In this document: one piece after another, positions 11,940 through 23,350 of the stretch | How the letters are laid out: the number at the start of each line of letters is the position of its first letter | Numbering within the stretch: the first letter of the stretch is position 1 | From: Setophaga petechia | Lineage: Eukaryota; Chordata; Aves; Passeriformes; Parulidae | Assembly (NCBI GenBank): GCA_024362935.1 | Contig: JANCRA010000018.1 | Coordinates: 62,001-126,000, forward strand | Direction of reading: 5' to 3' | DNA length: 64,000 nt | Notes under the pieces: generated by a model | Told to the model about the DNA's origin: nothing | The model's database searches: none | The model's input: the letters and a program-made list of their open reading frames with translations, nothing else | Program-made: the position numbers and the translations under genes

Positions 11940-14810
11940 AAAATTGAAGGTAATGGAGAGCATAGAGTCAATGAAGATTTATTGTGCTGCTGGTTTGGCT
12001 GGGAGCTCCAGATCCCACCTGAGCTCCAACACCTCTGCAGGAACCCATCTGACTGGCTCGTGGGAGAAGCATCCCAAGTGCAAAAAATTTTGCATCCAAG
12101 AAAATGAATTGCTGGCTGTGGCAGTACTGAGCTTCTCCTGAGAGGTTCAGTGAGCTCTGGGCTGTGGGAATTGAGTGGGAATCACTGGGAGAATTTTCTC
12201 TGCTGGGGAAACATCCACACGAACCCAACAAACACCAGGAGCTCTTGGAAATCTGCCTCCCTGGGCCTGTCCCACTTGAACGCAGTTGGAAGGTGAAAAC
12301 AAACTTCAAAATGTCCAAATAATCCAAAAATCTTCTCACTGCAGAGCCCCCAGATTCTTCATGTGACAAAATTCACACTGGATGTCAAAGCCCAGGAACT
12401 GATTTGTAGTTCCATTAAATCCAGGGCAGTCCTGGAACAGAAATCCAAGGAACAGACACTTTCTGCAGGCTGTAGTTTCAGGGATTTTCTCCTTCTGTCC
12501 TTTTGGATGTAAAATGAACAGAAGATATTTTGGAGATAATTTTCTATATGTTTCAATTAATTTTTCCCTTGTGCAAGCTGATTTTAAACTTCCCCATGTG
12601 AATTATTACACATGTAAAGGCTTGGCACCTTTCACTACACCAGGCTGCTCAGATAAGCTGGATAATCATATTTTAAAAATATTTTTAGCATGTCACATTG
12701 TAGTCAACAATTACTGAGTGGCTTTGTCGTGGTCAAGCCCCACAAACCGGTAGCACAAGCAAAAAATTTCCTAAATTCCTCTACAAATACATTGTCCTAA
12801 AAAAGTAGGCTAAAACCCAAGGCCATTTGTACATGAGAAGGTTCCCTACCAGAGCTGCTAGATCACTATTAATTTATTTGACAGCTTTTAGGCTGAGTTC
12901 AGATATTAGAGCTGTCATTGTAAAATACTTCCATTTTTCCTTCAACGCTGCTTTGAGATGCTGCTGCTTTGAAGCTCTGTCAAAGTAGCTCTGAATCAGG
13001 AGAAACTTTCCATTTTATATTTTTTTTTAGTAAGTTGAAAGTCTGAAGAGCCTCAATATGCTGTATAAAATTGTTCTGAGGATCGAACCTCCTCCTATGG
13101 TACCCTGGAGCATTCAGTCACTTTCAATAAATCTCTTTTAATAATTTCTCACTTGTCCTTATTATTACTAACAGCCAGAGCATCTCAAGGCAATGTCAGA
13201 GTAAAGGCTTTGGCTGGATGCAGGAGGAAGGCTGATTTGAAAGTTAACATGAAGGAAAAGTAATCCAAATGTGAACTTTTTGGTGGAAAGTGACTGGATT
13301 TTATTTTTTTTTTTTTGCATGAATTTACAGATGGTGTCGATTCTGTCAAAAAAGTCTCAGTTTCTTTGATTTAGGAAGTTGTGTTACAGGGTGAGGACGT
13401 TGAGAATGGAGTTTGGGAAGTCTGTTTTTCTCGTTTTTAAAGCTTTGCTTTGATTAGTTTTCTTTCATTATCTCTGGAAGAGCTGCGTTCAGCATCTGCT
13501 GGGAATATCTGCCATTAAATAATTCCTGAGATATGGATTTGGGCTACTTGACTATCTCCCCATCCTTTAACAAAAATAATCAACCACAACTTTCCATTAA
13601 AAGCATCCTGTGAGTTTGGGGAAGGCTTTTCATCCACTTTATTTTGAATTAATTGCAACCTCCTTTATTGATCCCCACGACGTGGATGAAGAATTCCAGC
13701 TGGACAATGCTCCCTTGTCTTCAGCTGGATGTCAGACTGATTTCTGATGGATTTATCCAGGGAGTGATAAGAAACAAATTCCAAGTGATTATCTGAATAA
13801 ATAAATGCAATTCCCCATGTGGAGTGAGCTGGATCAGAGCAGAACCTTGACCAACAAATCTTTCAGCACCTCTTATGTTACTCCCAAGGTTTCTCCTTCC
13901 AGCAGCCTCCTTCCTGTGGTTCTGTGATCCAAACTGCCTTCTCTGCCCTAAAATTGATTTCCTCATGAGCTTTTTTTGTTTAAAAATGTGGCAGCTGAAG
14001 GGACCCCTCCACCAAGGCACTGCCTCACCCTTGAGCCAAGGTGAAAAGATTTAATCTCAGGACTACCCCCCTACCCCCCTGCTGAACGTGCACATCTTTC
14101 CCTGAAAATGTTCCCAATTCCCATGGAAGCCACACCATCCTGCAGGAGGTGATGCTCCTTGTATCTCCTTCCTTGTTTGATAAGAAAGGACAAAATCAGG
14201 AAGAAAACATTGATTTCTTTGTGGTTTTGTGCTTTTTTTGTTGTTGTTGTAGGAGTGCCAGGAAGAGTTTTCAAACAAGGTTTGGGGAGGGCGAGCGAGG
14301 CCAATTCTCTCTTTATGGTTGCTTTTTTCCCCTCATAAACCAACCCTCAGCTTTGCTACCAGTCTATCATGGAGGAGATTTAATCTCTATAAAGCTCTTG
14401 ACAACTGCAGTGATAATTTCAGCCTCCCAGTTTATGAGATTGTAAAAGGCACTTTTCCCTCACCAGTGTGAAGAGCTGGGTTTAGCCAAGCTGCAGTGGA
14501 TGATTCAGAACATTCATTTTGTGCCTGAGAGAGATCCTGAAGCCTGGCAGTGCCTTGTGACCAAGTTATGTGGTGTGGTTTGCAAAAAAGAGCCAATTTT
14601 ATAGGAATCATTGTAACACAATGGAAAGGATCTTTTTGGAGTGCAGCTTTCAAAATACAGCCATAAAACAGTGCTGGTGGTTACAGGGTGACAGGAGCAT
14701 GGCAAGAGTAATCACTAGGCTGCATTTAATATAAAATAATGGAGTTTATAGGGTGTTGGGACACAAAACAGAAGTTTTTTACCTACCATGAGCCTTTTAA
14801 TGGAGCACAA
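11940..14810. other. Unique sequence, no gene seen
   Basis: No gene or repeat was recognised. The stretch 12830-13190 is AT-rich, free of simple repeats, and has the look of a conserved non-coding element. A T-loop-like word near 13083 on the minus strand is not part of a tRNA. Confidence 0.5.
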
Positions 14811-15080
14811 TGGAATTTGGGGGTTGGCCTCTTCCCCCAGGTGACAGGACAAGGGGAATTGGCCTCAAGGGAAGGCTCAGGTTGGGTTTTAGGAAAAATT
14901 TCTTCAGTGAATGGGTGATTGAGCATTGGAAGGGCTGTGGTGGAACCACCAGTCCTGGAAGGGTTCAGTGACAAGCAGGTGTGGCACTTGGTGACGTGGA
15001 TTGATTGACAAGGTGGCGTTTGGCCAAGTCTGGACTTGATCTTGGAGATCTTTTCCAGCCTTAGAGATTCCAGAGTTCTC
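14811..15080 (+). mobile_element. CR1 LINE 3'-end fragment
   Basis: The sense order of CR1 blocks is intact: gttggcctcttcccccaggt, gacaggacaaggggaattgg, tttaggaaaaatttcttcag, a diverged middle, then ctggacttgatcttggagat and cttttccagccttagagatt. About 270 bp of the 3' end is present, with no coding region. Confidence 0.88.
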
Positions 15081-15570
15081 AGAGCCGGGGAGCTCCGTGG
15101 CTGCTCCTTGCAGCCAGAGGTGTGGGTGCAGAGCAGAGGAGCCCTCACCATGCCCAGGCTGGGTGTGACAGCTCTGTGACAGCTCTGTCACCTCGCTGTC
15201 CTCACCCTCAGCACCCGGGCCAGCATCCCAGCAGACAGTCCCGGGAGCAGGGGCAGGACAGCAGTGACTGGGGAGGTCATGGAGCAGAACCTGTTTGTCA
15301 CTGCTCCTGTCAGCCCCTGGTGCTACCGAGGGGAAAAGAGCTGGGACAGAGCAGAGCCTGACTCCTGAGCCACCGTGAGATGGAGTAGAAATTCCCCAGA
15401 GCAGAAATCCATCTTGATTTGGGTGAAATGTACATTTTTGATCTGTGGTTAGCAAACATAGAGATGCAGCCTGACTGCCAGGCCTAGGCTCAGGGAAACT
15501 GATCCAGTGAAGGACAGAGATAAAGGGGGAGAGACAGAAGGTGATAAAGTGAGACAGAGAGACTGCTGTG

Positions 15571-16019
15571 TGTGATGGTGGTCACAGGGGTTTGCAGGTG
15601 AAGAGAGAGGTGAGAATGTTGACTCCATGATCAGAAGGCTTGATTTGTTATTTTATGATATATATATAACATTATAACTATACTAAAAAGAAATAGAAGG
15701 AAAAGGTTTCCTCAGAAGGCTGGCTAAGAATAGAATAGAACAGAATAGAATAGAATAGAATAGAATAGAATAGAATAGAATAGAATAGAATAGAATAGAA
15801 TAGAATAGAATGAATAACAAAGGAGCTCTCTCAGACTCTGTCCGAGATAGCTCCATCTTGACTGGCCATTAATTATAAACATCTAAGAGGGGCCAGTCAC
15901 AGGTGGACCTGTTGCATTCCACAGCAGCAGATAATAACTGTTTACATTTGTTGCTGAAACTTCTCAGCTTCAGCAGGAAAGTCCTAAAGAAAAGATTTTC
16001 ACAAGAGATGTCTGTGACA
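15571..16019 (+). mobile_element. Solo LTR A1 with 6-bp target-site duplication
   Basis: It begins TGTGATGGTGG, ends GTCTGTGACA, and is flanked by the exact 6-bp duplication gctgtg at 15565-15570 and 16020-16025. TG..CA ends plus a 6-bp duplication are the signature of retroviral integration. A related copy (A2) lies at 29062-29443 with matching blocks such as aaggctggctaagaatagaa and cctgttgcattccacagcag. A1 is longer mainly because of an internal pentanucleotide run. Only the LTR is present, so the provirus was lost by LTR-LTR recombination or never retained. Confidence 0.85.
15727..15811. repeat. (AATAG)n microsatellite inside LTR A1
   Basis: There are about 16-17 units of the pentanucleotide aatag, nearly perfect, with one aacag variant near the start. 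The homologous spot in the sister LTR at 29.2 kb has only one or two units. The expansion therefore happened after the two copies separated. Confidence 0.95.
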
Positions 16020-16284
16020 GCTGTGAGAGCAGGTCAGCCTGACCCAGGAATTCTTTTTGATAAAGAAGAACTAGTGGCAAATGTCACAAAATTCATAAAA
16101 ATGAATATGTATGAACCTATTGAGAAACTGTATGGATATGTATCTGAGAGGGGGATAAAAAGGGACCTGAAGTTCCCAGAGGTGTGCATGTCTTTTAAGG
16201 AGAGTAATCTCTGCACTGTAATGAACATACCAGCTTTACAACTCTCACAAAGTTGTGGAGTTTTTTGCTATCTCCACAAAACAT

Positions 16285-19200
16285 TTGCCTTCCCCTCCTG
16301 GGGTTCTGGGTGAAGCTCTTGGATCTCCCAGGGTTTTTTTGATTCAGAGGTCTGAGGAGTAAAAGCAGGAATCCCATTTTGAGGCCTCAGGAGGGAGGGC
16401 ATCAATGCTCAGCCCTTTTCTGTGCTCACACATGAAACCAGGAGGAAAGAAATTGGGTTTTCTGTTTGGTCAAACTTGGCTGAAACTGGTGGATGACTCC
16501 AGAGGGAAGAGGAGATGCTGGAGGGACACAGGGAATATTTATGGGACTGCTGCTTCTCAGTTCCCCAGCAATCAGGGTCAGAAGCCATCAGTTCTCCCCT
16601 CGGGGTTTCTTGAGGGAAGGTGCAGCCTGAGGTTGGATCCTTCCCTGGGCAGGACTCCAGCCCAGGGTGAGAACAGACAGAGGAGGCTGGGGAGGCCCCC
16701 AGAAGGTCCAGGGGTGGAACTGGAGCCCTGTCAGCCCTGCAGATACTCCAGAAACATGACAATAGCAGCAGATAAATCTTTTAATTAAATATTTCACATA
16801 TCAGTCGTAATTACTTCCAATTAGCACTAATGAAGTAAGGATGGTGCAAACAAGCAATATAATCTGGTGATAAGCATTTTTTAATTAATATGAATGGCAT
16901 GGATGGCACTAATTGACTCAGTTTGGACTTGATTTTTTTAAAAATACTTCGGTGTTTAAAGAGTCTCTTTTATTTTTTTGAGCTCCTTTTCCCCCCTCTC
17001 TCCCTTCTCTTTCCTCCACTACATCATTTTTTGCTACTCAGAATTAAAATATTTTGAGTACCCCAAGCTCAGTTTTATCCAAGAATGTTTACTGTCTCAA
17101 ATTTAGATTTTATATGTTTTATATAGTGATGAAATTAAATCCTTGCCTCATCTCCATCACTGCAGTTCCCATTATTAACAGTACCACTGAAAATTGGATC
17201 TTTGTGAGGCATTTTCCAAAAAGCAAATGCACCATGCAGGAAGGAGAGAAGTCCAAATGCCAAACCCATCAAGCCAAATTTGAAATCTTCTCATGCTCTC
17301 AGATATTGACATTCTTTATCAATATTTAAGGTTCTTTTTAGGAATCCCAGGCACAGAATATTTGGTAGCTTACTCTGACAAGGAATCCAATATATAACTG
17401 TCTACAAAATGTGGCTTTGCCAGGCTGAATAACAAAATGATCATGAATCACACCCAGAAGATTTGTGGGGATGGTTTCCCTGTTTTCTCTGGCTTAGGGT
17501 CTCTGAGACCCAGTTCAGGCCCACATATTCTATTTTACTTTCTCTTCCAGCTCCTGATCTTGTGTCAATCCAATTCTTCTGTAAAGATTTGTAGGGGAAA
17601 ATATTAAAATGAAATCCAAGATATTTATAGGCCCATTTTCCCTGAAAATTTACACAGGAATGCAGGGAACTCATCCACCTTTTGCAGATCAATGCAATAA
17701 CTGAGAATTTTTTGGGAACAAATAACCTCATGTAGAATTGGGTTATAGAGTTTTAGGGGTGGGAGCAAAAATTGAAACCCTGCTATTCACAGTCCTCTCC
17801 TTGCCTTTAGTAACTTATTTTACAATGGGAGGATCAATCTTTTCCTTTGATTTAATTTAATCAAAGGGATTAAATGTGGGATTTTAATGACTCCTGCAGA
17901 TCCAGGAAGAGCTGCCACTGTTGGTGTCTTCATTTTCTTCCTTATCAGTACAAAGGAGAGTATGTGAATGAGTGCATTAAAGAAAAACATTGATTAAAAA
18001 GATTTATTTATTTTTTTTTTTTTTGGTGCAGCCTCATTTAGTCTTTTAAAAACCATCAGAGAGGATAATTCCATCATGCCCAGGATCCAGGGCTGATCCA
18101 GATCCTTAATTCCCTTTGCTCCCCCTGGAACCTGAACATTTCAAGAACATTTCAGCATCAGCCCTCGGACAGGAGACCGTAACTCTTTCCATTCCTAAAA
18201 TTCCATATTTTTAACACACATTAGGAGACAGTGCTTGAAGAGAGGAAAAATAAATGAAAGCATAAAAATGAGCAACAATTATTTTCCCTGCCCGTTTGAG
18301 GGGAGCAGCGAGCACTCATTGCCCTCATAAATCACCAATGTCCAATTTTGGGAGCAACAATTCCAGGAATTTCAGCCAGCAGAATGAACTAGGAGAGAGC
18401 AGCAGTTTTATTAAACATTTCCAAGACAGATCGTGTGGTTAACTGGCAAATTGGGGAGTCTATAAATAAAATATGGAAGGAGCAGCCAACTACGAGCTCC
18501 TTGTTTTACACACAGCTTGTCCCCATCAGTAAATCTGTTTTAAAAGCTGCTGGGTGCTTGATAAGAATTGTATTTTCTCTTTGAAATGATATCATGTCAT
18601 GCCAGCACCCAATCTCCTGGTGCTGGCGGCGTTATTGGGTGATTTGTTATAATAAATGTATTTGCTGCTCACTTTATGCTTGTAAGGACACATTTTCCTC
18701 TTGGAAAATGGAGGTAATTAGACCTGAAATTCTCTGTCTGAGTGACAACTTCTCCACAGCTCAGGAAGTGCTGAGGTACCACGAAGGATGAATTTCATCT
18801 TGTCATAAAAAATCGCTTGAAGTATTTTATTTTGCAGGAGGCCCTGCAAATCCCATCTACCTAAATGAAACTGGGCTGGAGAAGAGGTGGAAAATCACCT
18901 GGAATTTGTGAGTTGTTTTTTTTTTAAATGCTATAAAACTTTTTGCTAGTTTTCCCTCATGGGTTTGATTAAGTTTTGCTGAGAAACTTAAGGAGGGAAC
19001 TCAGCCCTTCTGTTTTGTTTTTTTTTTCTGGAAGGGTTCAACAGCATCCTTGTCTCTCTTGATTAAAGCCAAATTTTACATGCTATTAAAGCTGAGTTTG
19101 TTTGCTGCTGGTCTTTAATATAGGCAAGAAAAAAGCTGCAAAACCAGGCCACAAAAAGAAAAAAAAAAAAAGAATTAGCAACAAAAATCACATTTAGGCA

Positions 19201-19790
19201 GAACAGGAGATATTAGACAACCTGCCCAATTAAAATTATATTTAAAGAAGTCATTTGAAGCTGACAAAATGAAGACTTTGAGTTACAAAACAACCCAGCT
19301 CACTGAGAAGAACACAAAGCTGTAAAATCAAGGATCAATCCAAACTGGGATTTCCAAAGCTTTCCCTCTTCATTGAGCTGCCAGAGCCTATTTCAGGAGT
19401 CCTGCAGGGGATAACCCAGGCCTGAACCTGGAAACAAATTGCATTTATTGCTGTTAATTCTGTGCCATTGAGGTGGTTCCATGATCCAAGGCCAGGAATT
19501 GGATTTCCATTTGTGGTTTGTGCCAAAGCTCAGCCCTGTCAATGAGGGATGGAGATCAGGAACTTCTGGGAATTAAAGGATTTTAATGAGCACCTTTAAT
19601 GTTGCTTAAAAAGTGCTGGTTAATTGGGAATATCCTTACTAATAATAGTTGTAATTTGGGTGTCTTTATCACACCCAAATGGGAGGTTTTGGGAATGTGA
19701 TCCCAGGATAAAGGGCAGATTCCCAACAGTTTTAGGCAGAAAAACTTAAATCTGACAGGCTCAACTCAGGTCAGGTTCCAGGTGGAGGAA
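16285..19790. other. Unique sequence, no gene seen
   Basis: No gene was recognised. Two AT-rich, non-repetitive stretches (about 16780-16930 and 18540-18800) contain TTAATTA and TAATTAC-like words and resemble conserved non-coding elements in texture. Short A and T homopolymers lie near 18011, 19018 and 19160. Confidence 0.5.
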
Positions 19791-19796
19791 TGAAAA

Positions 19797-21878
19797 GACT
19801 CAATAAAGAGAGAAGTTGGAAGCCTTAAAGAAGAGAGAAATTAAAAGCCTTAAAAAGAGAGAAATTGAAAGCTTTAAAGTAGAGAAATTTGAAGGATTAA
19901 AGAAGAGGGAAATTAAAAGCCCTTAAAACAGAGAAATTTGAAGGATTAGAGAAGAGAGACATTTAAAGCCTTTAAAAAGAGAGAAATTTGAAGGATTGGG
20001 GAAGAGAGAAATTAAAAGCCTTTAAAAAGAGAGAAATTGGAAGGATTAGGGAAGAGAGAAATTAAAAACCTTTAAAAAGAGAGAAATTTGAAGGATTGGA
20101 GAAGAGAGAAATTAAAAGCCTTTAAAAAAAGAGAAATCTGAAGGATTAAAGAAGAGAGAAATTAAAAGCCTTTAAAAAGAGAGAAATTGGAAGGATTGGA
20201 GAAGAGAGAAATTAAAAGCCTTTAAAAAGAGAGAAATTTGAAAGATTAAAGAAGAGGGAAATGAAAAGCCTTTAAAAAGAGAGAAATTTGAAGGATTAGA
20301 GAAGAGAGAAATTAAAAGCCTTTAAAAAGAAAGAAATTTGAAGGATTGGAGAAGAGAAATTAAAAGCCTTTAAAAAGAGAGAAATTGGAAGGATCAGGGA
20401 AGAGAGAAATTAAAAGCCTTTAAAAAGTGAGAAATTGGAAGGATCAGGGAAGAGAGAAATTAAAAGCCTTTAAAAAGTGAGAAATTGGAAGGATTGGAGA
20501 AGAGAGAAATTAAAAGCCTTTAAAAAGAGAGAAATTGGAAGGATTAGGGAAGAGAGAAATTAAAAGCCTTTAAAAAGAGAGAAATTTGAAGGATTAGAGA
20601 AGAGAGAAATTAAAAGCCTTAAAGAAGAGAAATTTGAAGGATTAAAGAAGAGGGAAATTAAAAGCCCTTAAAACAGAGAAATTTGAAGGATTAAAGAAGA
20701 GAGACATTTAAAGCCTTTAAAAAGAGAGAAATTTGAAGGATTGGAGAAGAGAGAAATTAAAAGCCTTTAAAAAGTGAGAAATTTGAAGGATTAGAGAAGA
20801 GAGAAATTAAAAGCCTTTAAAAAAGAAAGAAATTTGAAGGATTGGAGAAGAGAGAAATTAAAAGCCTTTAAAAAGTGAGAAATTTGAAGGATTAGGGAAG
20901 AGAGACATTAAAAGCCTTTAAAAAGAGAGAAATTGGAAGGATTAGGGAAGAGAGAAATTAAAAGCCTTTAAAAACTGAAAAATTTGAAGGATTAGAGAAG
21001 AGAGAAATTAAAAGCCTTTAAAAAGTGAGAAATTGGAAGGATTGGAGAAGAGAGAAATTAAAAGCCTTTAAAAAGGGAGAAATTTGAAGGATTTGGGAAG
21101 AGAGAAATTAAAAGCCTTTAAAAAGAGAGAAATTGGAAGGATTAGAGAAGAGAGAAATTAAAAGCCTTTAAAAAGTGAGAAATTTGAAGGATTAGGGAAG
21201 AGAGACATTAAAAGCCTTTAAAAAGAAAGAAATTTGAAGGATTAGGGAAGAGAGAAATTAAAAGCCTTTAAAAAGAGAGAAATTTGAAGGATTAGGGAAG
21301 AGAGACATTAAAAGCCTTTAAAAAGAGAGAAATTGGAAGGATTAGAGAAGAGAGAAATTAAAAGCCTTTAAAAAGAAAGAAATTTGAAGGATTAGGGAAG
21401 AGAGAAATTAAAAGCCTTTAAAAAAAGAGAAATTTGAAGGATTAGGGAAGAGAGAAATTAAAAGCCTTTAAAAAGAGAGAAATTGGAAGGATTAGGGAAG
21501 AGAGAAATTAAAAGCCTTTAAAAAAAGAGAAATTTGAAGGATTGGGGAAGAGAGAAATTAAAAGCCTTTAAAAAGAGAGAAATTGGAAGGATTAGGGAAG
21601 AGAGACATTAAAAGCCTTTAAAAAGAGAGAAATTTGAAGGATTAGAGAAGAGAGAAATTAAAAGCCTTTAAAAAGAGAAATTGGAAGGATTAGGGAAGAG
21701 AGAAATTAAAAGCCTTTAAAAAGAGAGAAATTTGAAGGATTAGAGAAGAGAGAAATTAAAAGCCTTTAAAAAGAAAGAAATTTGAAGGATTAGGGAAGAG
21801 AGAAATTAAAAGCCTTTAAAAAGTGAGAAATTTGAAGGATCAGAGAAGAGAGACATTGAAAGCCTTTCCAAAGAGGGA
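19797..21878. repeat. 50-bp minisatellite, about 41 units, purine-rich
   Basis: The period is 50 bp through most of the array. Each unit is made of two related 25-bp halves, one containing gaaattaaaagcctttaaa and the other gaaatttgaaggattaggg. At the left edge (19797-19990) the halves are less differentiated and vary in length by a base or two, so the 50-bp unit appears to have grown from a 25-bp ancestor. The plus strand is very rich in A and G, with C almost confined to the word agcc. Stops are frequent, so no protein is encoded. Unit differences are mainly g/a and a/t changes in the ggattaggga segment. Confidence 0.97.
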
Positions 21879-22451
21879 AGTCCAGGCTGTTCACCAGATG
21901 TCCTTTGGATTTTGGGAGCCTGTGCCTGCAGAGGGCCCCGTTCCCTGCCCGTGCAGTTTACAGGATGCTCCCAAATGAGCCTGGCCCAGGTGCAGCCCCA
22001 TCTGAGCTGCTTTTGGAGCTCCTGGGTTCTTGGAGGCTGCTCCCTGCTCCTGGCACAGCAGCTGGATCACCCAGCTCAGCATTTAACTGCAGCTGGAGCT
22101 TGGGTTTGCCTTTCAGCCAGGAGCTCCCATCCAGAGCTCGTGGATGAGAGCCCGTGGGCAGAGCTGGAGTCTCCCTGGCCCTGCTCCACTGCAGCAGGAT
22201 CAGGGCTGGAGCCAGAGCAGCTGCTGCCCTGGCTGCCTTTGGGGCAGCACTGAATTTATCCCTGTCCCCACCCATTGTTCCCAAACCTCTGTGCTAACAG
22301 GCAGCTCCGTGCTGGGGCTGCCAGCGCTGCGCAGGAACATGAAAAGAGATTTGGAAATTGGGAATCTGCTCGCAGGGCTACAGAGAAGTTGCCAAGTGTG
22401 AACTCTCTTTTCCTGTGGGGCCTGAAATTCCATGGGATCAGTGGTTTGATG
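21879..22451. other. GC-rich unique sequence with a weak exon-like end
   Basis: This GC-rich stretch has overlapping open frames in several phases. At its right end, after ctctgtgctaacag (22288-22301), a frame runs 22302-22403 to a TGA and would encode about 33 residues including RRNMKRDLEIGNLLAGLQRS. An AG preceded by a weak pyrimidine tract makes it look faintly like a terminal exon. No polyadenylation signal follows closely and I do not recognise the peptide, so I do not call a gene. Confidence 0.2.
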
Positions 22452-22720
22452 GGATCACTGAGTCACAGAATGGAAGGGTTTCAAAACTCATCCAGTCCCA
22501 CCCCTGCCATGGCAGGAACACCTCCCACTGTCCCAGGGTGCTCCAAGCCTAATCCAACCTGGCCTTGGATCCATGGGCAGCTCTGGGAATTCCATTCCAG
22601 TCCCTTCCCACCTTCCCAGGGAATAATTTTTCCCTAAAATATTTAATTTAAATCTACCCTGCTTCATCTTAAAGCCTTTCCCCCTCATCCTACAATGGTG
22701 TGCCCTTGTGAAAAGTCCTT
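22452..22720 (-). mobile_element. CR1 LINE 3'-end fragment
   Basis: The plus strand reads gagtcacagaatggaagggt, then cccctgccatggcaggaaca, cctcccactgtcccagggtg, ctccaagcctaatccaacct and later taaatctaccctgcttcatc. This is a reversed CR1 3' region extending into the part upstream of the terminal hairpin blocks. Confidence 0.88.
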
Positions 22721-23094
22721 TTCCAGTAGAAAGAAACAGGAGAAAGCAGATGAAAGTGTCAAACAGGAATATATTTCAATTTGATTACATTCCCCTTACA
22801 TTGGCAATGTATTTATATGTGCACTGTTAGAGGAAGGGCACTGCAACTCCAGAGTGATTTCACTTTTGTAAAAAAAAATCTCCATTTACTCCAATAGGAG
22901 GGAAATCCTGCCCTGCTGCAGCTCTGTGGAGCCGTGTCAATGTTATCTGGGAATTACTGCAGGAGTTTATTGCTGTAGAATTTGAATGACAGAGTTTGTG
23001 TAGCTTTGCCAGCCAGTCCTCAGAATTCCACAACTTTGATTTGTAAAATAAAAACACACCTTCTGCTGCTCACCATTTTTCCCAGAGATTACAA

Positions 23095-23200
23095 AAATTT
23101 CTCCCAGAAATTTCTCCCAGAAATTTCTCCCAGAAATGTCTCCCAGAAATGTCTCCCAGAAATGTCTCCCAGAAATTTCTCCCAGAAATTTCTCCCAGCT
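23095..23200. repeat. 13-bp tandem repeat, about 8 units
   Basis: The unit is tttctcccagaaa, with a variant tgtctcccagaaa in three central copies. Because 13 is not a multiple of three, repeats are read in all frames. This explains the overlapping short open frames here. Confidence 0.95.
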
Positions 23201-23350
23201 CTCCTACAACTCGACCTTTCCCAAAGTCTCTCAGATTTACAGAAAACAGGATGGACCTGTGGTGTTGGTTAAAGCCCTTTCTTCTGACAGGGAGTGGGAT
23301 TTGCCCCATCCTGGCCTGGAGTGTCTCCCTTAAACCTTCCATGAAGGCAC

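Larger units (their letters stand above)
15459..16278 (+). mobile_element. Solo LTR of an endogenous retrovirus (LTR D), split by LTR A1
   Basis: The right half (16026-16278) has the texture of an avian retroviral LTR: a TATA-like gataaaaaggg near 16155, then gagagtaatctctgcactgt and a terminal gctatctccaca. The left half is 15459-15564. The two are separated by LTR A1. A candidate 5-bp duplication aaaca lies at 15454-15458 and 16279-16283. The 5' end would read TA instead of the usual TG, so the left boundary is uncertain. No gag, pol or env sequence is present. A 136-codon open frame crossing A1 and D is accidental. Confidence 0.55.

Noticed and set aside
13078..13100. A T-loop-like word on the minus strand suggesting a tRNA
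   Set aside because: There is no matching acceptor, D or anticodon stem around it.
15903..16313. A 136-codon plus frame with globular-looking composition
   Set aside because: It crosses the boundary between LTR A1 and LTR D, including the target duplication, so it cannot be an ancestral coding unit.
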